Origin: Roseimaritima sediminicola | GTDB taxonomy: Bacteria > Planctomycetota > Planctomycetia > Pirellulales > Pirellulaceae | Direction of reading: 5' to 3' | DNA: 64,000 nt | Assembly (NCBI RefSeq): GCF_009618275.1 | Contig: NZ_WIAD01000025.1 | Coordinates: 20,909 to 84,908, forward strand | Shown here: positions 1-12,300 of the stretch, piece by piece | How the letters are laid out: each line of letters starts with the position of its first letter | How positions within the stretch are numbered: position 1 is the first letter of the stretch | Translations under genes and position numbers: made by a program | Notes under the pieces: model-generated | What the model saw: only the letters and a program-made list of their open reading frames with translations | What the model was told of the DNA's origin: nothing | Databases searched by the model: none

Positions 1-102
1 GTTGCCTTTTTCCGCTTGGTTGCCTTTCCGAACTCGAAGCCTCCAAGTACCGTAGCCGTAATGATTTTTCTGGCCCGAGGCAAGATTTTGAAAGACAGCG
101 GG

Positions 103-1707
103 ATGTTAAAAATGCCACATTCGCGGCGTCCTACTCAGTCGATCGTCATGGCGTGCGTTGGCATGGTGCTCTGCGGTTTCGCCCCCTCCCTGTGGGCACA
201 GCGGGAGGCTGACAGCGGAACATCGATTGGCAACCTGAATGCCAGAACCCAGGCCGTCGATAGCGAGATTGAAATCGGGTCTCGGCTGGAACTATTTGTC
301 GATCGTCTTCTTGTTGACGAGATGCAAGGGGTGGAGTTTCGTTTGCACCACCCCCAGCCGATGCCGATGGCCAAAGAGCCGTTGATTGGCGATTACGCGA
401 CGGTCATCAAAGACCGTGACAACGAAGGGGTACTTTACTGAGCCTGGTATCGCACGAAAGACCCGGATTATACGCTCGCGGGACGCAGGCATGGAGGTCA
501 TGGAACCGGCGGGCCGCAGGAACTCTACCGATACGCCGAGAGCAGGGACGGACACGAATGGACCAAACCAGATTTGAACCTCTTCAAACTAAGCGAGGCG
601 AGAGGAGCCAATAATGTCATCTGGACAGCAGCTCCCTTCACACACAATTTCGCCCCCTTTCTTGACGAGCGTCCGGGCTGCCCGGCGGAAGAGCGTTTCA
701 AAGCCTTTGCCGGCGTGGAACGGCCCTCGGACTATTACCTCAGCTGGGCTCGAAAACACGGTGCATCCAAAGCGGAATTGGAACGATATGGTTATGTCGC
801 CGATCTGCCCGGAGGCGTGTTCGCCTTCGTTTCAGCTGATGGTATTCGCTGGAAACGCGTCAGCGACAGGCCGGTCATTCCCGTTCCCGACGGGAAAGCG
901 TTTGATTCCCAGAACGTCGCCTTCTGGTCGGAAGCCGAGAACCAGTACGTCGCTTACGTGCGCACCTGGCGCAATCCACATACAGGAGGAGACGGCATTC
1001 GAAATGGCTTGCGCACCATCAGTCGCTTGACCTCGCCCGACTTCAAAAACTGGAGTGAGCCGGTCGCGATGGAACCAAACCTACCGGGCGAGCACCTTTA
1101 TACGAGCCAGACTCACGCCTATTGCCGCGCGCCGCATATCTACATTGCGACTCCCACCCGCTTCATGCCTGATCGCGGATCCTCCACCGACATTCTGTTC
1201 ATGGCAACGAGGGCGGGTTCGGCATCGTATAGCCGTCTGTTCAAAAGCGCGTTCATACGTCCGGGACTCTCCTCAAAGCGTTGGGGAAACCGTTCCAATT
1301 ACGCGGTTCGCAATGTTGTCCCGACCAGCAAGAACGAAATGTCGATCTATCATGCCAAGAGCGGTGTTCGACACGTATTGCGTACCGACGGATTTGTTTC
1401 GGTCCATGCTGGTCTCGAGAGCGGGGAATTGCTGACGCGTCCCCTGATCTTTGAGGGAGACGAGTTAATCCTGAATGTCAGCACCTCTGCGGCCGGCAGT
1501 GTTCAGGTCGAGGTACAGGACGCGAACGGCCAGCCCCTGCCAGGCCTTACGCTGAAAGACTGCACGCCGATCATCGGCGACAACATCGAACAGAAGGTTC
1601 GTTGGCGGAAAGACTCAAACCTTGACGTACAGGCAGGCCGCCCGGTCCGCCTGAGATTCGTGATGCGAGAGTGCGATATCTACTCGTTCCGATTCAAGCC
1701 GTATTGA
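103..1707 (+). pseudogene. Secreted beta-propeller glycosidase-like protein, interrupted by an in-frame TGA
   Basis: The reading frame is open from the window edge to 1707 except for one TGA at 439-441. No frame change is needed: codons on both sides read as one protein (…GVLY-stop-AWYRTKDPDY…). I place the start at ATG 103 (ATG 61 and 112 are alternatives) because a signal-peptide-like stretch ending in LWAQ follows. The downstream part (377 codons from TTG 574) contains motifs typical of large planctomycete proteins with a five-bladed propeller / GH32-43-like N-terminus, such as AFIRPGL, LRTDGFVSVHA and STSAAGSVQVEVQDA, and ends with YSFRFKPY. The stop lies at residue about 113, where homologues from memory usually carry an Arg codon (LYR.WY), so a CGA to TGA change would explain it. 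It is probably a recent nonsense pseudogene; a sequencing error is the main alternative. The substrate cannot be told. Confidence 0.75.
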
Positions 1708-2788
1708 GCAGGTCGGCATAGGCTCCTACCTCGGATTGGCATCCGAGGCTATCAACTGCCATCGCTTCGCGATTCAGCGCAGCTGGCAGCGTTATTTGCG
1801 ACCGGGGACAGTCCCTGTCTGCTGTCTTCCGGAATCGCAGAGCGATTGTCTGTGGTAGCTCCAGGCGCGAGCCTGGGGAAACGCAAACAAAACCGGCCGA
1901 CAAGCTCTGAAGGGGCGACATGACATTGCGGCCGGGGACAGTCATCGCGCAGGTTGGTTGCTAGCAGCCAGCATGTTACGTCGAGGCAGGCTCTGTCCCC
2001 ACTCAAACGCTCCGGAATCGCAGAGCGATGGCATGTGGTAGCCCCGGGCGCGAGCCTGGGGAACGCAGTCAAAACCGCCCGAGAAGCCCTGGAGGGGCGA
2101 CATGACATTGCGGCCGGGGACTGCTGCCGGGGACAGTCATCGCGCAAGCTGGTTGCTAGCAGCCAGCACGTTACGTCGAGGTCTGCTCTGCCCCCCCCAA
2201 GCCATTGGCTTACGCGACGCGCGTCCTCGGTTGACGTTGTGGGATGCGATCGAGACCGACTGCCGTCGCTCCGCGACTCCCGAAGTATCTTGGGGGCCTC
2301 CTACCTCGGATTGGCATCCGAGGCTATCAACTGCCATCGCTTCGCGATTCAGCGCAGCCGGCATCGTTATTTGCGACCGGGGACAGTCCCCGTCTGCTGT
2401 CTTCCGGAATCGCAGAGCGATTGTCTGTGGTAGCCCCAGGCGCGAGCCTGGGGAAACGCAGTCAAAACCACCCGACAAGCCCTGGAAGGGCGACATGACA
2501 TTGCGGCCCGGGGACAGTCACCGCACAAGGTGGTCGCCAGCAGCCAACCCGCCGCGTCGAGGCAGGCTCTGTCACCGCCCAAGCCATTGCCTTTCGCGAC
2601 GCACGCCCTCGGTTGACGTTGTGGGATGCGATCGCGACCGACTGCCGTCGCTCCGCGACTCCCGACGTATCTTGGGGCCTCCTACCTCGGATTGGCATCC
2701 GAGGCTATCAACTGCCATCGCTTCGCGATTCAGCGCAGCCGGCAGCGTTATTTGCGACCCGGGACAGTCTTCGCACGCGTTGCCTCGT

Positions 2789-2807
2789 CTCGGCTGGGAC
2801 AGCCGAG
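2789..2807. repeat. Dispersed hairpin ctcggctg-gga-cagccgag, copy 1
   Basis: A perfect 8-bp stem with a GGA loop, followed by CTAC. The identical sequence occurs at 3099-3117, 40802-40820 and 63973-63991, with a near copy at 47374-47390. This copy lies inside the repeat island. Confidence 0.85.
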
Positions 2808-3098
2808 CTACTTTGCTGCGGGCCGGGGACAGGCATCGCACAAGCTGGTTGCTAGCACGGCACGTCGAGGCCGGCTCTTCCCCCCCCCCAAGCCATTGGC
2901 TTTCGCGACGCACGTCCTCGGTTGACGTTGTGGGATGCGATCGAGACCGACTGCCGTCGCTCCGCGACTTCCGACGTCTCTTGGGAGCCTCCTACCTCGG
3001 ATTGGCATCCGAGGCTATCAACTGCCATCGCTTCGCGATTCGGCGCGGCCGGCAGCGTTATTTGCGGCCGGGGACAGTCTTCGCACGCGTTGCTTCGT

Positions 3099-3117
3099 CT
3101 CGGCTGGGACAGCCGAG
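3099..3117. repeat. Dispersed hairpin ctcggctg-gga-cagccgag, copy 2
   Basis: Identical to the copy 310 bp upstream, including flanking bases (TCGCACGCGTTGC before, CTACTTTGCTGCGGGC after). This shows that the larger unit was duplicated as a block. Confidence 0.85.
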
Positions 3118-3199
3118 CTACTTTGCTGCGGGCCCGGGGGACTCAGAAGCCGAAGATGCTTTCGGCGGACCGCTTGCGACTCGAGCGGCATAGAAAAAG

Positions 3200-3273
3200 T
3201 GGGCGATACAGAATTCGAATCTGTGACCTCTGCGGTGTGAACACAGCGCTCTAACCAACTGAGCTAATCGCCC
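3200..3273 (-). tRNA. tRNA-Val (anticodon CAC)
   Basis: The minus strand folds into a full cloverleaf. The acceptor stem GGGCGAT pairs with ATCGCCC. A D arm follows (GCTC…GAGC), then an anticodon stem CTGTG/CGCAG with loop TTCACAC, giving anticodon CAC, which reads GTG valine codons. The T arm is ACAGA-TTCGAAT-TCTGT. The discriminator base is A, and the terminal CCA is not encoded (the next bases read CT). It stands alone between the repeat island and the 3' end of the first giant gene. Confidence 0.95.
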
Positions 3274-3332
3274 TCGGATGCGAGCCCCGCACGGGCGGCT
3301 CGGCATGAGTCAAAAGATACACGCCCGGCGGG

Positions 3333-3358
3333 CGGCGAGCAACGGCTGTTGCCCGCCG
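3333..3358 (-). terminator. Possible terminator hairpin after the first giant gene
   Basis: An 11-bp stem with one mismatch (cggcgagcaac / gttgcccgccg) and loop GGCT lies 24 bp past the stop codon of the giant gene. The nearest T-rich run on the transcript (ATCTTTTG) is about 15 bases further on, so intrinsic termination is uncertain. Confidence 0.4.
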
Positions 3359-3381
3359 AGCGATGAAGATTTTCCGGCGTC

Positions 3382-6300
3382 CTAGCGGTAGTGCCGCCAG
3401 AGGCTGTCCACGACGACTTCGTCCTCGGCCGCCGCCTCGCTGGACTTGTCCCGAGCCAGCGTCTCGAACAGCTGGTCGTCGTCGCTGAGATCGGCCACTT
3501 CGACCACCGCGGCGTCGGTGCTGACCAGCTTTCCTAGCGGAGCCGGCGGCAGGGTGTGGGCCAGATCCAACGCCACCTGGGTTTCTTCCTCGCTGCGACG
3601 CTCGAGGCCCGCAACCGCTTCGCCCTGACCGCTGCCCTGGCCCTGGCGAGCTCGCCGGTTCAGTTCGTTGACCACGGTCAACACATCGAGCGGTTCGATG
3701 CGGCGGTTGCCGTCGACGTCGTAGAACGGTTTGCCGACCTCGCCCCAAACCGTCCCCGGACCGGGCTGCTGTCCAACGGTCGGCGTGCCTTCGGCCAGCC
3801 ACGATTGGTCGCCGACCTGGACGATGTCGCCCAGAGCGTACGTCTCGTCGGGTTGCCACACGCCCGCGTTGTTGATGTTCACCGTCCCCAGTCGGTTCAG
3901 CAGGTTGACGGTCAACAGGGCATCGATCGGCGAGATTTCACCGTCGCCGCTGACGTCCATATTGTTCAGCGGGTTCTGAGCCCGGCTGGAGACCACCTGC
4001 ACTCGTACCGTCGCCGGTTCGCTGGGCCGGCCCAGATTGTCGGAAACCGTGTAGGTGAAGGAGTCGTTGCCGTTGAATCCTTCGGCCGGCACGTACCGCA
4101 CGAGACCGCCACCGAGGGCAAAGGCCGTTCCCGAAGTGGGTTGACGGACGATCACGATCGAATCCGGGTTCAGCGTATCGTCGCCGTCCGGGTCGGAATC
4201 ATTGGCCAACACGTCGATGTCGACCGCTTCGTTCTGGAACGTTCCGCCGCGATCGTCCGCGGCCACCGGTGCCGCGTTGGCACGGATGCTGATCAGGGTC
4301 TCCGGCCCGGCCGCACCCAGGTTGTCCTTCACGGTGTAACGCAGCGTGTCGGTACCGCGGAATCCGGCATAGGGCGTGTAGATGATCGTCCCGTCGCCGG
4401 GCAAGGTCACCGACCCGAAGGCCGGATCGAGCGTGATTTCCAACGTCGATACGTCCAGGGTTCCGTCGATGTCCGAATCGTTGTCCAGCGGTCGCAGGAT
4501 CGTCGAACCGGTGGGCTGGACGTCCGGATTATCGGGCAGCAACTGCGGGGCGTCGTTGACGCCCGAGACGATCATGCTGACCACCGCCGGTTGGCTGACC
4601 CGTCCGAACGAATCGATCAACACATAACTGAACGTATCGGTCGCGGTTTCGCCGGGCGCCAGCGACTGCAGCACCGAAGACTGCGTCGGGTCGTAGACCA
4701 CGTTGTTGTCGCTGTCGAGCGTGACGCTGGCACCGCTGCGGGTAACGGTCGAAACCAGCGAGATCGTCAACACGTCGTCCGGCAGGTCGGGATCGATGTC
4801 GTTGTCCAACAACTCTTGTCGCAGCAACGTCCGCACCGTGTCTTCGTCGACCTCGAACACGTCGTCGACCGCGGTGGGCGTATCGACCACGGGGTTGATG
4901 ATGATGTCGAACAAGACCGGATCGGAAATGCCGCCGGCGCTGTCGATCGCTCGCACGGTGACGGTGGCCGTACCGTTGGCGTCGGGAGCGGGAACAAACC
5001 GCAGGACGCCGGAGTCGTCGATGGTCGGCGGGGTCTGGAACAGAGCGGCATCGGCCGGATCGATACTGACGTCAAAGCGGACCGTCTGGACTCCGGTGTT
5101 CTCCTCGAAGGGACCGGCCGAGATGTCCGTCGCCCAGACGTCGCTGTAGGTTCCCGAGTCCTCGTCATGGGAAACCGTGGAGGCTCCCGGCGTGAAGGTC
5201 GGAGGATCGTTGACCGGCCGCACAGAAATCGTAAACGTCTTGACCGGACTGGTGCTGAGCGGCAGTCCGCTGTTGTCGTCGGCCACGATCGTGAACGTCA
5301 CATCGCCATTGGCGTCGGGCAGGGTCTGGAATCGCAGGGTGCCCTGCGAATCGACCGTAACATCGGGCTCGCCGTTGTTGTCGGCCACGAAGATCTGCGC
5401 CGCCAGGGCCGCATCGGCTGCGGTGGCCGGTGTGACGGTAAAGGTCACCGTCTGGGACTGAGCTTCGTCCACAGCACCCGGAGGCCCGGGCTGGATGTTG
5501 GTGGCCCAATCGGGGATGACCGTCAGCCCCACATCGGCCGGCGGCACCTGCGGATCGTTCTCGCCGGCGTCTTCGTCCACGCTGACGTTGCCGGCCCCGC
5601 CGAACTGAGGCGGGTCGTTCACCGGACGCACGTTCAATTCCACGCTGAAAAAGGCCCGCTTGGGATCGACCGTCACGTTGCCATCGGCATCGACCGAAAC
5701 GCCGTCGTCGATGACGCTGTAGGCGAACGTATCGAGTCCATTGAAGTCGGCCTTGGGCGTGTAGCGCAGGAACTGCCGGCCGTTTTCGGTCACCGGCGTC
5801 AACGTCCCGCCGGCGACGGTCGAAGCCAGGATCGGCGTACCGAGGCTGAGCGTCTGATTGCCACCGACGGCCGTACCGCCTATTTCGTTGGCCGGACCGG
5901 GCAGGAACTTGTCCAGCATGCCCTGCGGCTCACCCGGCAGCGCCCGGTAAGGAATCAGGATCGACGTGTCTTCATCCAGATCAAACGCCACGGGCAGGTC
6001 GTTGGCAAACCGCGGGGCATCGTTCTGCGGCTGGACCGTGATCGTCAGCGATACGGTCTGGCTGCGGTTGATGTCACCGCGGGCCGGATTCTCCGCCCCA
6101 TCGTCCAGCAGCGTCACATTGAACGTGACCGAACCGAACTGGTCGGGCGCGGCGGTATAGCTGAGCGTGCCGTCGCGGTTGATCTCGGGCTGGTTGGCGC
6201 CGAACAGCGTCGCGGCGATCGCGGCATTGGCGGCATCGACCGGTTCGACCAGGAACGACACATTCTGGCCGGTCACGAAATCGGTCTCATCGGTGGCCGT

Positions 6301-9300
6301 CAGCGGCGGACCGGCGGTCACGCTGTCGGCGAACTGGACCCGCACCACGGGTTGGTCTTCCAGCGACGTGACGTCGGACATCAGTTGGTTGAACTGCGGC
6401 GCGTCGTTCACAGGATTCAGCTGCAGGAACACACGGTTTTCCGCGGTCAGGAAGTCGTCGATCAACATCCCGGCGTTGGTGTCCCAGCTTTGTCCATCGT
6501 CGATCACCGAGTAGATGAAGGAGTCCGAGCCGCGCATGTTGCTGTTCAAATCCGTCGGCGGCACGTACAGCAACCGCACCAGGTTGCCGCTCGTGTCTCG
6601 CTGGGCCGTGACCGTTCCGCCCAAGTCGGTTGTGATCGTGTCGGTGTTGTCGAAGGTGTTGACGCGGACGTCCTGGTTCGCCTCATTGGCCGGTCCCGGC
6701 AAGAACACGTCTTCCAGACCGATGCGACCGTACGTCCCACCGCCGGTGCTTCGCAGATCGATCACAAACGGCGAGGTTCCGCCACCGGGCTGGGTGTTGT
6801 CTTCTCGCAGCACGTAGGTGATCTGTCCATTGCCGTCGACACGGTAGGCGTCGTCGGCGTCGGCCGGGTTGACCGTCAGCGGCGTATCCAGCACCGCCGG
6901 GTCGATCACCGGCGAATCGTTCTGCGGCTGGACATGAATCGTCAACGGCACGGTGGAGCTGCGGCGGATGTCGCCGCGGCCCAGGTCTTCCACGCCATCG
7001 TCGAACAACGTCACATTGAACGTCACCGAACCGAATTGATCGGCGACGGCCGTGTAGCGGAGCGTTCCGTCGGGGCTGATCTCGGGTTGGTTGGTGCCGA
7101 ACAGCGTGGCGGCGACGGCCGCATTGGCCGCGTCGACTGGTTCGACCAGGAACGACACGCTCTGTCCGGTCACCGCATCGGTCTCGTCGATGGCGGTCGC
7201 CGACGGACCAGCCGAGACGTTGTTGGCGAACTGGAACTGCACCTCGGGCAGGTCTTCCAGCGACGTCACCTCGGTCAGCAGCTGGTTGAACTCGGGAGCA
7301 TCGTTGACGGGCTGCAACTGCAGGAACACGCGGTTCTCGGCGGTCAAGAAATCATCGACCAGCATTCCCGAAGCGGTGTCCCAGGACTGGCCATCGTCGA
7401 TCACCGAGTAGGTGAACGAGTCGAGGCCTTGCGTGGGGTTATTGGCGTCCGTAGGCGGCACGTACAGCAGTCGCACCAGGTTGCCGCCCAGATCTCGCTC
7501 GGCCGTCACGGTCCCGCCCAGATCGGTCGTGATCGTTTCGACCGAATCAAACGTATTGACGCGAATGGTCTGCGTGGCCACTTCCTCGGCCGGACCGGGC
7601 AGGAAGACATCCTCCAGACCGATCGGGCCGTACGCCGCACCGCTGGTGTCGCGCAGGTCGATCACATACGGCGAAGTAACGCCGCCGGACTGCGTATTGT
7701 CTTCTCGCAGTACGTAGGTGATCTGGCCGCTGCCGTCGACACTGTAGGCGTCGTCGGGATCTGCAGGATTGACCGTCAGGGGAGTGTCCAGCACGGCCGG
7801 ATCGATCACCGGTGGATCGTTCTGGGGCTGGACATGAATCGTCAACGGCACGGTTGGGCTTTGGTTGAGATCGCCGCGGGCAGGATCCTCCACACCATCG
7901 TCCAGCAACCTCACATTGAACATCACCGAGCCGACCTGATCGGGCACCGCGGTGTAGGTGAGTGTTCCGTCGGCTGCGATCTGCGGCTGATTGGCGCCAA
8001 ACAACCTGGCCGCGGTCGCTGCATTGGCCGCGTCGACCGGTTCGATCACGAAGGACACGTTCTGACCGCTGGCCGCATCGTTCTCGTCGATGGCGGTCAG
8101 GGGACCCGCGGTGACATTGTCGGCGAACTGGACCTGCACCTCCGGATCGTCTTCCCCGGACATCCATTCGGTGAACAGTTGATTGAACAGCGGGGCGTCG
8201 TTGACCGGCTGCAACTGCAGGAACACCCGATTGGTCGTGCTCTGGAAGTCATCGACCAACGCCGCTGCACCCAAGTCCCAGGACTGGCCATCGTCGATCA
8301 CCGAGTAGGTGAACGAGTCGAGGCCTTGCGTGGGGTTGTTGGCGTCCGCCGGCGGCATGTACAGCAGTCGCACCAGGTTGCCGCCCAGATCTCGCTCGGC
8401 CGTCACCGTCCCGCCCAGATCGGTCGTGATCGTGCTGACCGTATCGAAGGAATCGACACGGATGCTCTGACCGGCTTCGTTGGCCGGACCGGGCAGGAAG
8501 ACATCCTCCAGACCGATGCGGCCGTAGGCGGCACCGCTGGTGTCTCGCAGATCGATCACGTACGGCGCCGCGGCTCCGCCGGCCTGCGTGTTGTCTTCTC
8601 GCAGCACGTAGGTGATCTGGCCGTTGGCGTCGACGCTGTAGGCATCGTCGGCGTCCGCGGGATTCACCGTCAGCGGCGTATCGGCGACGGCGGGATCGAT
8701 ACGCGGTGCATCGTTTACCGGGCGGACGTTGACGGTCATCGTGGAGACCGGCGTGGTGGTCTCGCCATCGGTGGCCGTGAAGGACACGTCGAAGGTTCCC
8801 ACCGCGTCGGCGCTCGTCGTGTAGTGGAGCACACCGCTGCTGTCGATCGTCACATTGCCGATCAACAGATCCGCCGGATTGGCGGCGACCGAGGTAACGT
8901 TGAACGCGACCGATTGTCCGGCTTCGTCCGTGGCGGTCACAGGACCGGGACGGATGTCCGACAACACCTGCACACCGCGTTCGGCCTGGTCGTCCTGCTC
9001 CAGCACATCGACCGGCGAAGTGAGCGTGAACTCGGGCAGGTCATTCACCGGATTGATGGTGATCGTCACGGTGGCCACGGTGGCCGAAGTCGCCTCGAAC
9101 GAGGGCGGAGGCGTCGCACCGGTATTGACCACCCGATCGCCCTTCACGCGATAGGTGAAGGTGTCGGTCCCGTTAAAGTCAGCGTTGGGGGTGTAGGTAA
9201 AGGTGCCGTCGGCATTGAACACCAGGCTGCCGTTTTCCACATCATCGACCAGTTCCGCACGCTCGTTGATCAGGTTGGGCGAGAGGATGTCGTTGTCCAG

Positions 9301-12300
9301 GACCGATCCGCTGCTGACCAGCGTGGTATCTTCGTCGGTCTCATAGCCCGCGCCACCGTCGTCGATCGGTTCGGGCAATTGGAACGGCGTCACCCGCACC
9401 TGGTAGTCCTCGACTTCGCCACCGATCCCGACGCCATCAGGCCGCAGGTTACCGGTGGTGGACAAGCGGAAGCGTGCCCAGGTGAGTCCTTCCAAGGCCG
9501 CGGCCGGCGAATCGATCAGGAAGCGGTTGTCGCCGTCGAGTACGGCGGCGTTGCGGAGGATTTGTTCGCCGGCGTCGTTCCAGTCGCCATCCTGGTTGAA
9601 GTCGATCCAGGCATCCAGCAAGCCTGATCCGGCAACCGTTACGGAGATTTCCGAGCCGCGATCGTCCAGCGGATTGAGCAGTCCCAGCACGTTGCCGTCT
9701 GGATCGAGGAACAAACCATCGACCCCATCGGCCAAGGTGCTGATGTTCACACCGTCTTCGTCGTCGACGCTGCGGATCACCACGGCATCGCCCACTCGAT
9801 CGATCGAGGTCCGCAGCGACAAGCTGGCTGCGACGGCCCGCGAGCGGTATTCGCTTTCCAGCGTCGCGTCCAACCGATCCAGCAGCGCTGTGGCCGGTTC
9901 GTCGGGACTGAACAACACGGGCACGTTCGTGCCGCTGGCCGTCTGGCCGGCAAACACCAATTCCAAGGTGAACGCCGGAACGCTGCCGATCGAAACGGTC
10001 AACGTATCACCGACAACCGGGGCGGCTGCCAGCTCGACCCGCAATTCATTCGCGCTCTGGGCGGCGAGCACAAAGGACGCGTCGGCGGTGCCGCCGATTG
10101 CATCGACCGCGTCGTCATCGCCGATGGGCTGTCCATCCAGTTCGGTATCGATCTCCGCACCCAGCCGCAGCGTGTCGCCGCCACCCAAGGTGTGCCGAGC
10201 ACCGTTGTTGCCGGTCAGGGTCGGATAGATCGGCGGCAAGGCCGGATTCCCGGCCGGACGATCCGGAGCATCGCCGAAGTCCAGCTGGACGCCGGGCATC
10301 AGGATCGTGAACTGGGTTTCGCGGTTGCGACGATTCGCCTGCAAAGGATTGCCCGAGAGGTCGCGGATCGCGCCCACCGGTTCGTTCGTCAAACCGTTGG
10401 CCGATGCCGTCGCGTCCAGATAAACCGTACCGCCGCCGGCGGCGAACGCGCTGGACCGCAGCCCGCTGCGCGTGATTGCGGCGATGACCTGCCCGGCCAC
10501 GGCGTCGGCCGAGTAGTCCAAAGCGGGGACGTAGGAGATCGGAACGGCCCCGCCATCGACACCGGCGACGGTCAAGAGACTGGCCAGCGGATCCAGTGAA
10601 ACGTTGATCAGCGGCGCAGTCAGAGCGCTCGGTTCGTTCAGGGTAATCACCGTGCCACTGGCCGCAGGATTCAGCTGGCCAAACTGGGAACCGATCACGC
10701 CGGCGGCCAGCGTTGCGACGGCGGCTGCGTCCACACCGGCCGGCAGCACGACCATCCGGTTGGGGGTGACGCGCCCCGGATCGGTCGAAAACTCGAAGGT
10801 CGTCGTCGTGCCCGCCACGGTCACGGCAAACGTTTGCCCATCCAGCGAATCGGAGGTCGCCGTATCGGGAACGCTGAGCGTCAGGCCCCCGGTCACGCCG
10901 GGCGTCCCCAGGATGCCGAAGTCGTCACCCTCGAGGACTTGGAATACGTCGCCGGCTCGGCCGCCAACATAAATTCGTCCATCGCTGAGCACGCGGGCCG
11001 TGGTCAGTCCCAGACCGGCGTCCTTTAGCGCGGCGACGATGCGGGCGTTCTGTTGGTCGGTCGAATCACGCCGATCCAGTTCGATTACCACATCGCCGGC
11101 CGGCGTCACCGTTGCCGGGTCGTAGCCGACATCGCGGAACTGGAAGAAGGTCGTCTCGCCGGCGGCCGTCGTATAGGCAATGCGATCGCCGTCGACGATG
11201 CCATCGGCCGAACCGCTGACTTCCAGACCACCCAGCGTCTCGGTCACCGCGTGACCGCTGATCGCGCCCAGATGGATCTGAGTACTGCCCAAGGCGACCG
11301 GCTGGAGGTTCAGCGGTCCTTTGACGGCCGGATCGTCCAGCACCGCCAGGATCGCATCGCGAATGTCCGTCGCCGTGACGGCGGTCGTCAGATCGATCGC
11401 GACGTTGCTGCCGTTGGCCAACCCACCGAACTTCTCGAACTCGAAGGTCACTTCGGCCGATCCACCGGGAGCGGTGATCGTGAACGTGCTGGCGTCGTTG
11501 AACTGGGTCACGTCGCCGGTAACACCCAGCGAGAGTTTTTCGGGCAACTGCAGGACGTACCCGCTGTCGAATTCGAACGTCACCTCGGCGCCGTCGCTGT
11601 CGACCAGCGAGAACTGGTCCGTATCGGTGATCACTGCTCCGGCGGGTGCCTCCAGCGCGATGCGATCGCGGTTATTCAGCGTGATCTCGTAAACCGAATC
11701 CTGCCGCCAGACGCCAGCCAGGGGCGTGATCCGCAGCAGTTGACTGGTCGAGTTGTAGGCGAACGTGTAGTCGGTGCCGACCTGCAGCAACCGGCCGTTC
11801 TCGGTCACCCGGAACTGCTCGGACGTCACGGTCGCGGCGTTGGGACCGGTACCGCGCTCGTCGGTCAACAGGATATCAAACGAGCCGAGTTCACCGGCGG
11901 TCAACTGGACGACCGTAGCGGTCGGATCCGAATCGACTTCGGCGGCGTCGTTATCCAGCGGACGGATCAACTGGGCGGACGGACCTTGTTGGTCCAGCCG
12001 ATCAACGGCACCGCGGTCGGCGAAATCCAACTGGCCACGCGGCTGGCCGTACAGATCGCGCTCGGACACCAGGATCGGGCTTTCCGGAATCCCGACGACC
12101 TGTTTGACCGACGCCAACAGCGGTCGATCGTCCTGCCGCGGAATGCTGTTGTTGATCACCGGGCTGCCGGCGACCGGATAGAAGTTGGGTTGGCCGGCGG
12201 TCGGATCGAAGGTGGCCGTCACCGGATTGACAAACAGCGGCACGCCGGCATCGATGATCGCTTCGGTTCCCACGCCGATGTTCTGCGTATCTGAACCGTT

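Larger units (their letters stand above)
1708..3199. repeat. Mosaic REP-like repeat island (no gene)
   Basis: This stretch of about 1.5 kb has no credible gene; the open frames in it are low-complexity readings of repeated DNA. It is built from short palindromes repeated in a loose order. The hairpin cctcggattggcatccgagg occurs at 1729-1748, 2304-2323, 2685-2704 and 2995-3014. The hairpin ccccaggcgcgagcctgggg occurs perfectly at 2434-2453 and with small changes near 1861 and 2043. GGGGACAG-type motifs recur near 1804, 1935, 2131, 2385, 2512, 2824 and 3070, and TTGCTAGC motifs lie near 1959, 2152 and 2848. The last two copies of the larger unit (from about 2600 and 2910) are about 310 bp apart and nearly identical. 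The block sits between a dead gene and a tRNA gene. REP-type elements mobilised in trans by a RAYT transposase are the best guess. Confidence 0.8.

Noticed and set aside
439..441. Selenocysteine at the TGA
   Set aside because: No Sec-type catalytic context, no clear stem-loop after the codon, and homologues are expected to have Arg here.
16..577. Frameshift in the first gene
   Set aside because: The codons before and after the stop are in the same frame; only a TGA codon interrupts, so it is a nonsense change.
1954..3193. Protein-coding genes in the first repeat island
   Set aside because: The frames consist of repeated palindromes, exist on both strands and show no domain or ribosome site.
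3556..9627. Open frame of 2023 codons on the plus strand, and other long plus-strand frames up to 39 kb
   Set aside because: They lie antisense to the giant genes and translate to Arg/His/Gly/Val-rich text without domains. GC-rich Asp/Val/Gly/Thr codons of the real genes leave the opposite strand open.
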